DNA from: an uncultured Pseudomonadota bacterium
GTDB taxonomy: Bacteria; Pseudomonadota; Gammaproteobacteria; Steroidobacterales; Steroidobacteraceae
Length of the DNA stretch: 64,000 nt
Direction of reading: 5' to 3'
Assembly: GCA_946479515.1 (NCBI GenBank)
Contig: CAMLGF010000007.1
Span: 33,011 to 97,010 of the forward strand
Below the pieces are notes generated by a model. That model had not been told where the DNA came from. It ran no database searches and was given only the letters and a program-made list of their open reading frames with translations. The translations under genes were made by a program, and so were the position numbers. Shown here piece by piece: positions 1-8,022 of this stretch (positions are counted from its first letter, which is position 1; each line of letters opens with the position of its first letter).

Positions 1-632
1 ACATTTGGCGCATCGTGGTGCAGGGCCGGCAGTCGCACGGGTCACGCCCCTGGAATGGCGTGGACCCCATCCTGGTGGCCGCGCAGATCGTGACGTCGCT
101 CAACACCATCGTCTCGCGCCAGGTGGACATCACCGACCATCCCGCGGTCGTCTCGGTGGGCATCATCGAGGGCGGCGTGCGCAACAACATCATTCCCGAG
201 CGCGCCGAGATGATCGGCACGCTGCGCACTTTCACGCCCGACCAGAAGGCGAAAATCGTCGCCAGCATGCAGCGCATGGCGGAGAACATCGCCACGGCTT
301 CCGGTGCCACCGCCACGTTCGAGCTCGACCCGTACTCGAACCCGGTGGTGGTCAACGAGCCCGCGCTAACGGACCGGTTGTTGCCGGCACTGCGGCGCAT
401 CGTCGGCAAGGACCACGTGAAAGAAGTGCCCCTGGTGACCGGCTCCGAGGATTTCGCCTACTTTGCGCAGCAGGTGCCGAGCTTCTTCTTTTTCTACGGC
501 GTGACCCCCCGCGAGCGCGACCCTGCGACGGCGCCTTCCAATCATTCGCCGGAATTCTTCCTCGACGAGGCGGCGCTGCCGATCGCCGTGCGGGCGATGA
601 CTGCCGCCGCCACCGACTACCTGGCCAATTAG
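1..632 (+). CDS. M20 family metallopeptidase/amidohydrolase, C-terminal part (5' end outside window)
   Basis: The frame is already open at the left edge, so only about the last 210 residues are visible. They begin inside the lid/dimerisation domain (GRQSHGSRPWNGVDP, then SVGIIEGGVRNNIIPERAEM), which is typical of M20 hydrolases acting on peptides or N-acyl amino acids. The second catalytic half follows, with the metal/substrate segment VTGSEDFAYF and the late histidine segment NHSPEFFLDE. Family knowledge: dinuclear zinc enzymes of the carboxypeptidase/aminoacylase/hippurate hydrolase type; the substrate cannot be told from this fragment. The gene runs convergently into the oxidoreductase gene on the other strand, 13 bases away. 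A GTG inside the frame at 15 is not the real start. Confidence 0.9.
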   Translation, partial: IWRIVVQGRQSHGSRPWNGVDPILVAAQIVTSLNTIVSRQVDITDHPAVVSVGIIEGGVRNNIIPERAEMIGTLRTFTPDQKAKIVASMQRMAENIATASGATATFELDPYSNPVVVNEPALTDRLLPALRRIVGKDHVKEVPLVTGSEDFAYFAQQVPSFFFFYGVTPRERDPATAPSNHSPEFFLDEAALPIAVRAMTAAATDYLAN

Positions 633-645
633 CCCGCCGCCGGCC

Positions 646-2784
646 TCAGGCCAGCTGCGCGCCGATTGGCAGTCTGCGGATGCGCCTTCCGGTCACGGCA
701 TGGATCGCGCCGGCCACCGCGGGCGCGATCGGCGGCGTGCCGGGCTCGCCGGCACCGCCCATGCGCTCGCCACTGTTGACGATGGTCACGTGGATCCGCG
801 GCGCCTCGTCGATGCGCAGCATCGGGTAGTCGTGGAAGTTGCTCTGGTCCACCTTGCCGCCGGTGATCGTGATCTCGCCATGGAGTGCGGCGGTGAGCCC
901 GAAGTTGATGGCGCTCTCCATCTGCGCCTTCACGCCCTCCGGGTGCACCGCGAAGCCGCAGTCGATGGCGCACCAGACGTCGTGCACGCGTACCCGGCCG
1001 CGTTCCACCGATACCTCGGCAACCTGGGCCACGATGCTGCCGAAGGATTCGTGGACGGCCACGCCGCGGCCCCGGCCCGAAGCCGGCGGAGTCGACCAGC
1101 CGCTGGCGCCGGCAACGGCATCCAGCACCGCGAGGTGCCGCGGCTTGCCGGCCAGCAGTCGGCGACGCAGCGCGAGCGGATCCTGGCCACCGAGAGCGGC
1201 GAGTTCGTCGATGGCGCAATTCACCGTGAAGCCTGTGTGCGAGTGCCCCACCGAACGCCACCACAACACCGGCACGGGGCCCTGAGCGTCGTGCACGTCC
1301 ACCAGCAGGTCGGGCACGTCGTAGATCATGTCCGCAGCGCCTTCCGCGCTCGATGGGTCGTAGGCCTGACCCTTGGGAATGAAGGCGTCCGTCCAGCCGC
1401 CGCGCAGCACGCCCTGGCTCACGATGGTCTGCTGCCAGGCCACGGGCATGCCCGCCGCGTCCACGCCAGCGCGCACGCGCGACACCACGAAGGGCCGGTA
1501 GCTCAGGCCGCGCACGTCGTCTTCCCGGGTCCAGGTGACCAGCACGGGCTTGCCGATCGCCTTCGATGCCTGCGCCGCCTCCACGGCCACCTCGGAAAAG
1601 CGCTGTGCGCGTCGGCCGAAGCCGCCGCCGAGAAACTGGCTGTGCACCACCACCGTCGCCGGCTTCAGGCCGAGCGCCTGCGCCACCGCATCGCGATCCG
1701 GACCCTGCATCTGTGTGCCGAGATACAGATCGCAGCCATCGGCGCGCGCGTCGGCCAGGCAATTCAGCGGCTCCATCGGCGCGTGCGCGAGATACGGCAG
1801 CTCGTACTGCACGTCGAAGCTCTTCGCGGCACCGCGCAGCGCGGCCAGCGCATCACCCCTGCGGCCGGCGATCGCCCCAGGCACGCCGCACAGCTGCTGA
1901 TATTCCCTGCGCAGCGCCTCGGTGGAGAAATGTTTGTCAGGGCTGTCGCTCCACTCGATGACCAGCGCTTCGCGGCCGCGCATGGCGGCCCAGGTGTTGG
2001 CGGCGTACACGGCCACGCCACCGGGAATCGGCCTGACGTCGACGACGTCACGCACGGCGCGCGCGGCCGTATCGTCGAGCTTCAGCATTTTCGCGCCGAT
2101 CACCGGCGGGCGGGCGACCACCGCGAACCACATGCCCGGCAGGCGCGCATCGAGGCCGAATCTGGCGCTGCCGTCAGTCTTGATGGGCGTATCGAGCCGC
2201 TTCTGCGGCTTTCCCAGGTAACGAAACGCCGCCGGATCCTTGAGCGTCACGGTCTCGGGCACGGGCAGCTTCGCGGCGGCATCGGCCAGCTCGCCGTACG
2301 AGAGCGATCGCGAGCCGTGGAACACCCGGCCGTTCTCGGTACGCAGCTCAGTCACTGCCACCGCCCAGCGTTGCGCCGCCGCGCCCAGCAGCATGGCGCG
2401 CGCCCGCGCGCCGGCCTCACGCAGTTGCGGATACGTCGTGCTGGTGCTCATGCTGCCGCCGGTGAACTGCAGCGGCATGAACGGCACGTTGAACGCAGGA
2501 TCCGCGCCCGCGAGTTCCACCCGCACCCGGTTCGGATCCACGTCCAATTCCTCGGCAGCCACCATGGCCATGCCGGTGTAGACGCCCTGGCCCATCTCGG
2601 CCTTGCCGATGATGACTGTGACCGCGTCGTCGGGCGCGACGCGCAGGAAAGCATGCGGTTGCAGCGCGGCGCCTGCGGACCTGCCGAACCTGCTCTCGGC
2701 GAAGTGGATGCCGAGATACAGGCCGCCACCGACCACGGCGCCGGCGATCAGGAAATTGCGGCGGGAAGTTGCGGGTGTGCTCAT
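646..2784 (-). CDS. Molybdopterin-binding oxidoreductase large subunit, IorB/xanthine dehydrogenase family
   Basis: A 712-residue protein resembling the beta subunit of isoquinoline 1-oxidoreductase and related aldehyde/xanthine oxidase-family hydroxylases. The N-terminus carries a twin-arginine-like export signal (SRRNFLIAGAVVGGG), suggesting a folded, cofactor-loaded periplasmic enzyme. Recognisable family segments are GKAEMGQGVYTGMAMVAAEE near residue 60, QFLGGGFGRR in the molybdopterin-binding part, and a C-terminal GAGEPGTPPIAPAVAGAI segment. The ATG at 2784 was chosen because it places the Tat motif at the N-terminus, although the frame stays open far upstream. Enzymes of this class normally need a small [2Fe-2S] subunit (IorA type) encoded next door; none is present here, since the flanking genes are an M20 peptidase and a beta-CASP protein. 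The substrate is unknown. Confidence 0.9.
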   Translation of the reverse strand: MSTPATSRRNFLIAGAVVGGGLYLGIHFAESRFGRSAGAALQPHAFLRVAPDDAVTVIIGKAEMGQGVYTGMAMVAAEELDVDPNRVRVELAGADPAFNVPFMPLQFTGGSMSTSTTYPQLREAGARARAMLLGAAAQRWAVAVTELRTENGRVFHGSRSLSYGELADAAAKLPVPETVTLKDPAAFRYLGKPQKRLDTPIKTDGSARFGLDARLPGMWFAVVARPPVIGAKMLKLDDTAARAVRDVVDVRPIPGGVAVYAANTWAAMRGREALVIEWSDSPDKHFSTEALRREYQQLCGVPGAIAGRRGDALAALRGAAKSFDVQYELPYLAHAPMEPLNCLADARADGCDLYLGTQMQGPDRDAVAQALGLKPATVVVHSQFLGGGFGRRAQRFSEVAVEAAQASKAIGKPVLVTWTREDDVRGLSYRPFVVSRVRAGVDAAGMPVAWQQTIVSQGVLRGGWTDAFIPKGQAYDPSSAEGAADMIYDVPDLLVDVHDAQGPVPVLWWRSVGHSHTGFTVNCAIDELAALGGQDPLALRRRLLAGKPRHLAVLDAVAGASGWSTPPASGRGRGVAVHESFGSIVAQVAEVSVERGRVRVHDVWCAIDCGFAVHPEGVKAQMESAINFGLTAALHGEITITGGKVDQSNFHDYPMLRIDEAPRIHVTIVNSGERMGGAGEPGTPPIAPAVAGAIHAVTGRRIRRLPIGAQLA

Positions 2785-2826
2785 GGGACCTCGCGGCTGG
2801 AGAGCCGATGTTAATGTAGCGGCCGC

Positions 2827-4257
2827 ATGCAGTTGGAATTCTTTGGAGCGGCCGGCGAGGTCACCGGTTCCTGTCACATCGTGCGCGCCGGTGACGCGCA
2901 GCTGCTGCTGGACTGCGGCATGGTGCAGGGCGGCCGTGATGCGCCCGCGCGCAACCGCGAGCCGTTTCCATTTGACGCCGCGCGCATCGACGCGGTGGTG
3001 CTGAGTCACGCGCACATCGATCACTGCGGTCGCCTGCCGCTGCTGGTGAAGCGCGGCTATCGCGGACCTATCTACACCAACAGGGCCTGCGCCGACCTGA
3101 TGGCCATCCTGCTCGAGGACTCGGCCGACCTGCTGGCCCGCGAGACCGAGCGCGCCAACCGGGATGTGCCGCGCGAGCGGCGCGCGGAACCGCTGTTCGG
3201 CCAGGCGGACGTCGCGCACACGCTGCGCCTGGTCGAGCCCATCGGCTACGACACCGCGGTGCAGGTGCTGCCCGGCATCGAGGCATGCGTGCGCGACGCC
3301 GGGCACATCCTCGGCTCGTCCAGCGTCGAGCTCACCGTGAGCGAGGGCGAGGCCAGCCGACGGATCGTCTTCTCCGGCGACCTCGGCCAGTACGACACGC
3401 CCATCCTCAAGGACCCCTGGCGCTTCGCGTCTGCGGACCTGGTGCTCATGGAGAGCACATATGGCGACCGCCTGCACCGCCGTCTCGACGACACCGAGCG
3501 CGAGCTCGGCGGCATCCTGGCGCAGGCGGCGCGCGACGGCGGCAACGTGCTCATTCCTGCCTTCGCGATCGGCCGCAGCCAGGAGATACTCTATCTACTC
3601 GCGCGGCACTACGGCGACTGGCACCTGGATCGCTGGAAGGTGTTCCTGGACAGCCCCATGGCCATCGCCGCCAGCCGCGTGTACTGGAAGCACCACGACC
3701 GTTACGACGAGGAGGCCGCGAGATTGCGCGCGAGCTTTCGCGGCATGCCGCCGCTGCCCAATCTCGTTACCTGCGAATCGCCGGACGAGTCGCGCGCCAT
3801 CAACCGCGTGCGCAGCGGCGCCATCATCATCGCCGGCAGCGGCATGGCCAACGGCGGGCGCATCCTGCACCACCTGCGGCACAACCTCGAGAGGCCCGAA
3901 TGCCACGTGATCATCGCCGGGTTCCAGGCGCCGGGCACGCTGGGCCGCCGGCTGGTGGACCGCGAACCGGAGGTATTCATCCACGGAACCCGGGTGCGCT
4001 GCGCGTCTCAGGTACACACATTGGGCGGACTCTCGGCACATGGCGATCAGGCGGACCTCCTGCGCTGGTATGACAGCTTCACACCTCGGCCTCCGGTGTA
4101 TCTGGTGCACGGCGAAGCCGCGCCCGCCGAGGCGCTCGCGGCCAGGCTGCGCGAGCGCGGGGCGCAAGCGGATGTCGCTCGGCCTGGTCTGGTGGTCGAC
4201 CTGGCGAAATTGCCGGCGCTCGCGCGACACCAGCGCCTAGACTGGAACCCCGACTGA
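2827..4257 (+). CDS. Beta-CASP metallo-beta-lactamase-fold hydrolase (RNase-like)
   Basis: The 476 residues match the bacterial metallo-beta-lactamase/beta-CASP family related to CPSF-73 and to RNA-processing nucleases. The zinc motif SHAHIDHCGRLP is at residues 60-71. A later histidine lies in DAGHILGSSSVEL, an aspartate in FSGDLGQYD, and beta-CASP landmarks are ESTYGDRLH and IIAGSGMANGGRILHH. The terminal zinc-binding segment is LGGLSAHGDQADLL, followed by an RMMBL-like tail (VHGEAAPAEALAARL). All metal ligands appear intact. Family knowledge suggests RNA endo/exonuclease activity in the cytoplasm, but the physiological substrate is not known. It is divergent from the oxidoreductase with only 42 bases between starts, and 19 bases upstream of the transporter gene, so it may be co-transcribed with the latter. 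Confidence 0.92.
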   Translation: MQLEFFGAAGEVTGSCHIVRAGDAQLLLDCGMVQGGRDAPARNREPFPFDAARIDAVVLSHAHIDHCGRLPLLVKRGYRGPIYTNRACADLMAILLEDSADLLARETERANRDVPRERRAEPLFGQADVAHTLRLVEPIGYDTAVQVLPGIEACVRDAGHILGSSSVELTVSEGEASRRIVFSGDLGQYDTPILKDPWRFASADLVLMESTYGDRLHRRLDDTERELGGILAQAARDGGNVLIPAFAIGRSQEILYLLARHYGDWHLDRWKVFLDSPMAIAASRVYWKHHDRYDEEAARLRASFRGMPPLPNLVTCESPDESRAINRVRSGAIIIAGSGMANGGRILHHLRHNLERPECHVIIAGFQAPGTLGRRLVDREPEVFIHGTRVRCASQVHTLGGLSAHGDQADLLRWYDSFTPRPPVYLVHGEAAPAEALAARLRERGAQADVARPGLVVDLAKLPALARHQRLDWNPD

Positions 4258-4276
4258 TGGCACCGATTCGAACCTC

Positions 4277-5575
4277 ATGAGCCAGACCCTGGACGCCTTT
4301 CTCGCGCGCTTCGTGCGCATCGAACCCAATGAGAAGCGCGCGGTGTTCACCGCGTTCGCGCTGATGTTCTGCGTCATGGGCGGCTATTTCGCCGTGCGGC
4401 CGATCCGCGAGACCGTGGGCACGATCCTGGGCGAGGCCATCACCAGCGACACCTGGATATGGACCGCGGTGTTCGCCATCGCGATCATTCCCGTGTATGG
4501 CTTCCTGGTCGCGCGCGTGAGCCGCGCGACGCTCGTGCCCGCCATCTACGGCTTCGTGGCCGTGGCGCTCGCGGCGACCGGCCTGATCCTGCGCGCCGAC
4601 CCCGGAAACATGGTGGCCGGCCGCGTGTTCTACGTCGGAATCAGCGTCGTCAATCTGTTCCTGGTGTCGGTGTTCTGGAGCTTTCTCCTCGAGCTCTTCC
4701 AGAGCGATCAGACCAAGCGCCTGTTCGGCTTCATCGCCGCGGGTGGCACGACCGGCGCGCTGGTGGGGCCTTTCATCACCGACCGCATCGTCGAGCACGT
4801 CGGCATCCACGGCGTCCTGTTCTTCGGCGCCACCATGTTCGTCATCGCCATTTTCTGCCAGCGAGCACTGCTGAGCGAGCTGCGTCACGGCGGAACGGCG
4901 CCGGCGGCCGCGGCGACCGCGGACGGCGGTGCCGCGCCGCGCGGATCGCGCGGCGTCGGCGGCAACCCCTTCGCCGGCATCGCCATCGTGTTCAAGTCGC
5001 CGTTCCTCCTCGGCATCGCGTTGTTCGTCATCCTCATCTCGACGGCCAACACCGTCCTGTACTTCGAGCAGCTGCGCCTCGTGAAGGACATGTTCGACGA
5101 TCCCGAGCAACGCACGCAGATGTTCGCGCGCATCGACTTCATCGTGCAGACGCTCAGCGTGCTGTCGCAGCTGCTGATCACCGGCCGTGTCGCGCAGAAG
5201 CTGGGTGTCACCGCGCTGCTGACCATCGTGCCGCTCATGGTGATGACCGGGTTCCTGGTGCTCGCCGGCAGCGGAGTCTTCCTCGCGCTGGCGGCGGTGA
5301 TGATCCTGCGTCGCTGGGGCGAATACGCGTTCATCCGCCCGGGTCGTGAAATGCTCTGGAGCCGCTTTGACGTCGAAACCAAATACAAGGCCAAGAATTT
5401 CATCGACGTGACCGTCTATCGGTTCGCGGATGCGGTGGTGGCACAGGTTCAGGATGGCCTCAAGTCGGCCGGCATGAGTCCCGCGCAAGGCGCGTTGCTG
5501 GGCGCCGGCGCCTGCGTGATCTGGACGCTCAATGGCTGGTGGCTGGGGCGCAGGCACGACAAGTCGAGGGATTGA
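4277..5575 (+). CDS. Polytopic membrane transporter, MFS/NTP-NDP exchanger-like
   Basis: A 432-residue integral membrane protein with about ten to twelve hydrophobic segments. The opening is RIEPNEKRAVFTAFALMFC and then GGYFAVRPIRETVGT; the central segment LLELFQSDQTKRLFGFIAAGG precedes a glycine-rich helix. This pattern is seen in bacterial proteins annotated either as major facilitator transporters or as relatives of the ATP/ADP (Npt/TLC) exchangers. A low-complexity Ala/Gly loop near residues 205-225 separates the two halves. The substrate cannot be predicted from sequence, and the nucleotide assignment is only a distant similarity. The start is an ATG 19 bases after the beta-CASP gene. 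Confidence 0.8.
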   Translation: MSQTLDAFLARFVRIEPNEKRAVFTAFALMFCVMGGYFAVRPIRETVGTILGEAITSDTWIWTAVFAIAIIPVYGFLVARVSRATLVPAIYGFVAVALAATGLILRADPGNMVAGRVFYVGISVVNLFLVSVFWSFLLELFQSDQTKRLFGFIAAGGTTGALVGPFITDRIVEHVGIHGVLFFGATMFVIAIFCQRALLSELRHGGTAPAAAATADGGAAPRGSRGVGGNPFAGIAIVFKSPFLLGIALFVILISTANTVLYFEQLRLVKDMFDDPEQRTQMFARIDFIVQTLSVLSQLLITGRVAQKLGVTALLTIVPLMVMTGFLVLAGSGVFLALAAVMILRRWGEYAFIRPGREMLWSRFDVETKYKAKNFIDVTVYRFADAVVAQVQDGLKSAGMSPAQGALLGAGACVIWTLNGWWLGRRHDKSRD

Positions 5576-5714
5576 GCGGGCGGGCACCGCCTGGCGACGC
5601 GCTCATCGAGTCCCCGTCCGGCGCCTGCGTCGGACGGGCGGCGACACGGCATCGGACGGTTGCGCATCTCGCCTTCGCAGTGAAACGCGGCATCGCGCCG
5701 CGGGTCGTTGTCGT

Positions 5715-5912
5715 ATGCCTTCGAGTGTCATCCGGCATTTCTGGTACGACCCCGCGCATCACAAGATGGACGTCGTGTTCACTTCCGGCATGCGCTACAC
5801 GTATCACGACGTGCCCGAGCAGACCTACCGCTCGATGAAACGCGCGTTTTCGAAGGGGCGGTATTTCAACGTGCACGTGCGCGATCGTTTCCGGCACACG
5901 CGCGACAACTGA
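5715..5912 (+). CDS. KTSC domain protein
   Basis: A 65-residue protein consisting only of a KTSC domain: SSVIRHFWYDP, then FTSGMRYTYHDVPEQTY, then AFSKGRYFNVHVRDRF. This small domain is found free-standing in many bacteria and also at the C-terminus of some lysyl-tRNA synthetases. Its function is unproven; nucleic-acid-related roles have been suggested. The ATG at 5715 starts the conserved domain directly; the frame is open upstream but the extension has no family similarity. No clear Shine-Dalgarno sequence precedes it. It is convergent with the CheA-like gene, 13 bases away. Confidence 0.85.
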   Translation: MPSSVIRHFWYDPAHHKMDVVFTSGMRYTYHDVPEQTYRSMKRAFSKGRYFNVHVRDRFRHTRDN

Positions 5913-5925
5913 GATGCCCCGGCGG

Positions 5926-8007
5926 CTACGCGACGGCGGCGTCCGAAGCGTTCTTCTCGTGCGGCAGGGTGACGCGGAAGCGGGTGTACTCGCCCGGCTT
6001 GGTGGCAATGCCCACCCGGCCGCCGGCCTTGTTGACCAGCTCGCGCACCAGGTCCATGCCGATGCCGCGCGCGCCGCCATCGCTCACCGTGGTGAAACCC
6101 GCGCGGAATATCAACGTGGCCAGCTTGCGCGGGTCGACCTTTGCCGCCTCGTCCGCCGACAGCACGCCCTGGCGCACGGCCTCGGCCCGGATCTTGTCGT
6201 GTTCGAGGCCGCGGCCGTCATCCTGCACGCTGAGCTGATAGCCATCGCCGGCACGCTGGAACTGCACGGCAACCGTGCCGGTTTCGGGCTTGTCGAGCAC
6301 CACGCGGTCCGCCGGTGTCTCGATGCCGTGGCGAATCGCATTGTGGATGAGCTGGCCGAGCAGCTTTTCCACCGTGCGCCGGTAAGACGCGGGCACTTCT
6401 TCCAGGCCCACGCAGACCAGCGAGATGCGCTTGTGATACATGTCGGCGAGGAAGGCGGCCATTTCCTCGAGGCTTTCCTGCGACAGATCCGAGAGCCGCA
6501 CCGCCTTCTGCGTGGCGGACAACGAGCCGGAGAGGGTGGTCGCGCCGGTGCTCGTGTCGCTGACCGCAAGCCGCGGCTGGCGAATGGTGGTGCCCGTGGC
6601 CGAGCGCTGCGTGGCGTCGATGGGCGGTTGATCCGCGCTGGGGGCCGCGACGCCGTTTTTCTGGCGCCACTCGCGCAGGCGCGTCACCACTTCACCCTGT
6701 ATGGCCAGGTGCGAAAGCAGATCGTCCAGCTTGACGGCCAATGGCAGGAAGTCATTGCCCGACAGCGTCTGTTTGTCGCGCAGCGAATTCAGCGCGGCTT
6801 CGAACTTCTCGGCGCGCTCGTTCACCGACGGCAAGGGCAGGCGCTCGGCGCGCGCATGAATGCCGCGGATCAGCTCGAGGATGAGCACCAGCTTCTCGCG
6901 GAAGGCCTGCGGCTCGCGCGCCGGCAGCTTGAGGATGGCGCGAAGCTGCCCGGCCTTCTCGCGTGCCTCTCCCAGGAACAGGTCGAGCCGCAGCGCGTCC
7001 AGGGGGAACAACTCCTTCAGCACCTCCGTCAGCCGCGGATCGGGCGGATCGATGATCGTGGACAGATCCGGCGGCGCCAACTTCGCGGTGGCGGCGGCGG
7101 CCACGACCATGGGCGTGATGGTCGTGGCGAGCGTACCGGCATCCGACGACGGCGGCCCCTCCACCGAAATGTGCGCCAGCGAGACGGCGCCGCCGCGCGG
7201 CGGCGCGGGCACCGAGTCACTCGTGACGTCCATCGAACCGAGCTCGAACTCGCCCGTGGTCATGGGCGGCAGTGGCGGTGACTCGCCCGGATCGACGCTG
7301 ACGGACATGGCGGGCGGCGGCGCGGCCGCTGTCATCGCCGGCGCCGCATCCATTGTTGCGGGGGCGGCGGCGGACGGCGCGGTGTCGACGGCCGCGGCCA
7401 CTGCCGGCGGCAGCTCGGCGGGATTCAGCGCGGGGCGGGTGCCGGTCTCGCCGGCCAGTCGCTTGGCGAAGGTTTCTTCGTTGAGCACCGGCACTTCGAT
7501 GGTGTGCGGCACCATGCGCGGCGCCGAGATGCGCTCGATCGACACGATGATGTGGTGCACGCGGCCGTCCACGACCAGCCGCGAGAAGCGGATGGCGAGG
7601 TGATGCGATCCGGAGTGCACCCGCTGCAGGGGATTCTGCGTGGCATCCACCACCGCCGTGGGATCGGCCTTCCACAAGGATTCAAGGTAGGCCACGGTGT
7701 CACGCCGCACGGTCACCGGCACCAGTTCGGCGATCACCTGCACGAAGGCCGTGCCCGCGCCACAGGTGTGGCCCAGCAACTCGGGCGCCGCCGCGGATGC
7801 CTCGCCCATGAGCTTGTGCTCGCGGTCGAGGAACAGCACGCCGGCGTGTGACAGCTCGAGCATCGCGTATGCCTGCGCGCGCGCCACCACCAGCTGTTCA
7901 TCGCGATTGCGCAGGCTGCTGCGCTGGGTGAGGGCGTACAGCGTGACGCCGATCAGGCAGACCAGCGCCGCGGCCAGGGCCACGATGGGAAAATTCAGGA
8001 ACTCCAT
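5926..8007 (-). CDS. Membrane-anchored CheA-like histidine-kinase-type ATPase
   Basis: A 693-residue protein. Residues 5-26 form one membrane helix, and residues 40-165 look like a PAS-type sensor segment. Residues 200-310 are a Pro/Ala-rich linker. Residues 325-435 are helical and resemble an Hpt domain: H384 sits in GIHARAER, where a CheA Hpt would have H-x-x-K-G, so the lysine and glycine are missing. The C-terminal CheA-type ATPase has an N-box HNAIRHGIE (about 555-563), DDGRGL (596-601), an F-box-like IFRAGFTT and GARGIGMDL (646-654). There is no CheW-like domain and no ordinary HisKA H-box. The ATG at 8007 has GAGGAGG ten bases upstream, inside the end of the kinase gene. It is the last gene of a three-gene operon. 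A signalling ATPase role is likely; autophosphorylation is uncertain. Confidence 0.85.
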   Translation of the reverse strand: MEFLNFPIVALAAALVCLIGVTLYALTQRSSLRNRDEQLVVARAQAYAMLELSHAGVLFLDREHKLMGEASAAAPELLGHTCGAGTAFVQVIAELVPVTVRRDTVAYLESLWKADPTAVVDATQNPLQRVHSGSHHLAIRFSRLVVDGRVHHIIVSIERISAPRMVPHTIEVPVLNEETFAKRLAGETGTRPALNPAELPPAVAAAVDTAPSAAAPATMDAAPAMTAAAPPPAMSVSVDPGESPPLPPMTTGEFELGSMDVTSDSVPAPPRGGAVSLAHISVEGPPSSDAGTLATTITPMVVAAAATAKLAPPDLSTIIDPPDPRLTEVLKELFPLDALRLDLFLGEAREKAGQLRAILKLPAREPQAFREKLVLILELIRGIHARAERLPLPSVNERAEKFEAALNSLRDKQTLSGNDFLPLAVKLDDLLSHLAIQGEVVTRLREWRQKNGVAAPSADQPPIDATQRSATGTTIRQPRLAVSDTSTGATTLSGSLSATQKAVRLSDLSQESLEEMAAFLADMYHKRISLVCVGLEEVPASYRRTVEKLLGQLIHNAIRHGIETPADRVVLDKPETGTVAVQFQRAGDGYQLSVQDDGRGLEHDKIRAEAVRQGVLSADEAAKVDPRKLATLIFRAGFTTVSDGGARGIGMDLVRELVNKAGGRVGIATKPGEYTRFRVTLPHEKNASDAAVA

Positions 8008-8022
8008 GATGGCGCTGCCTCC

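Noticed and set aside
3285..4073. Overlapping open frame inside the beta-CASP gene
   Set aside because: Arg/His-rich translation lacking family similarity; the beta-CASP frame has all catalytic motifs.
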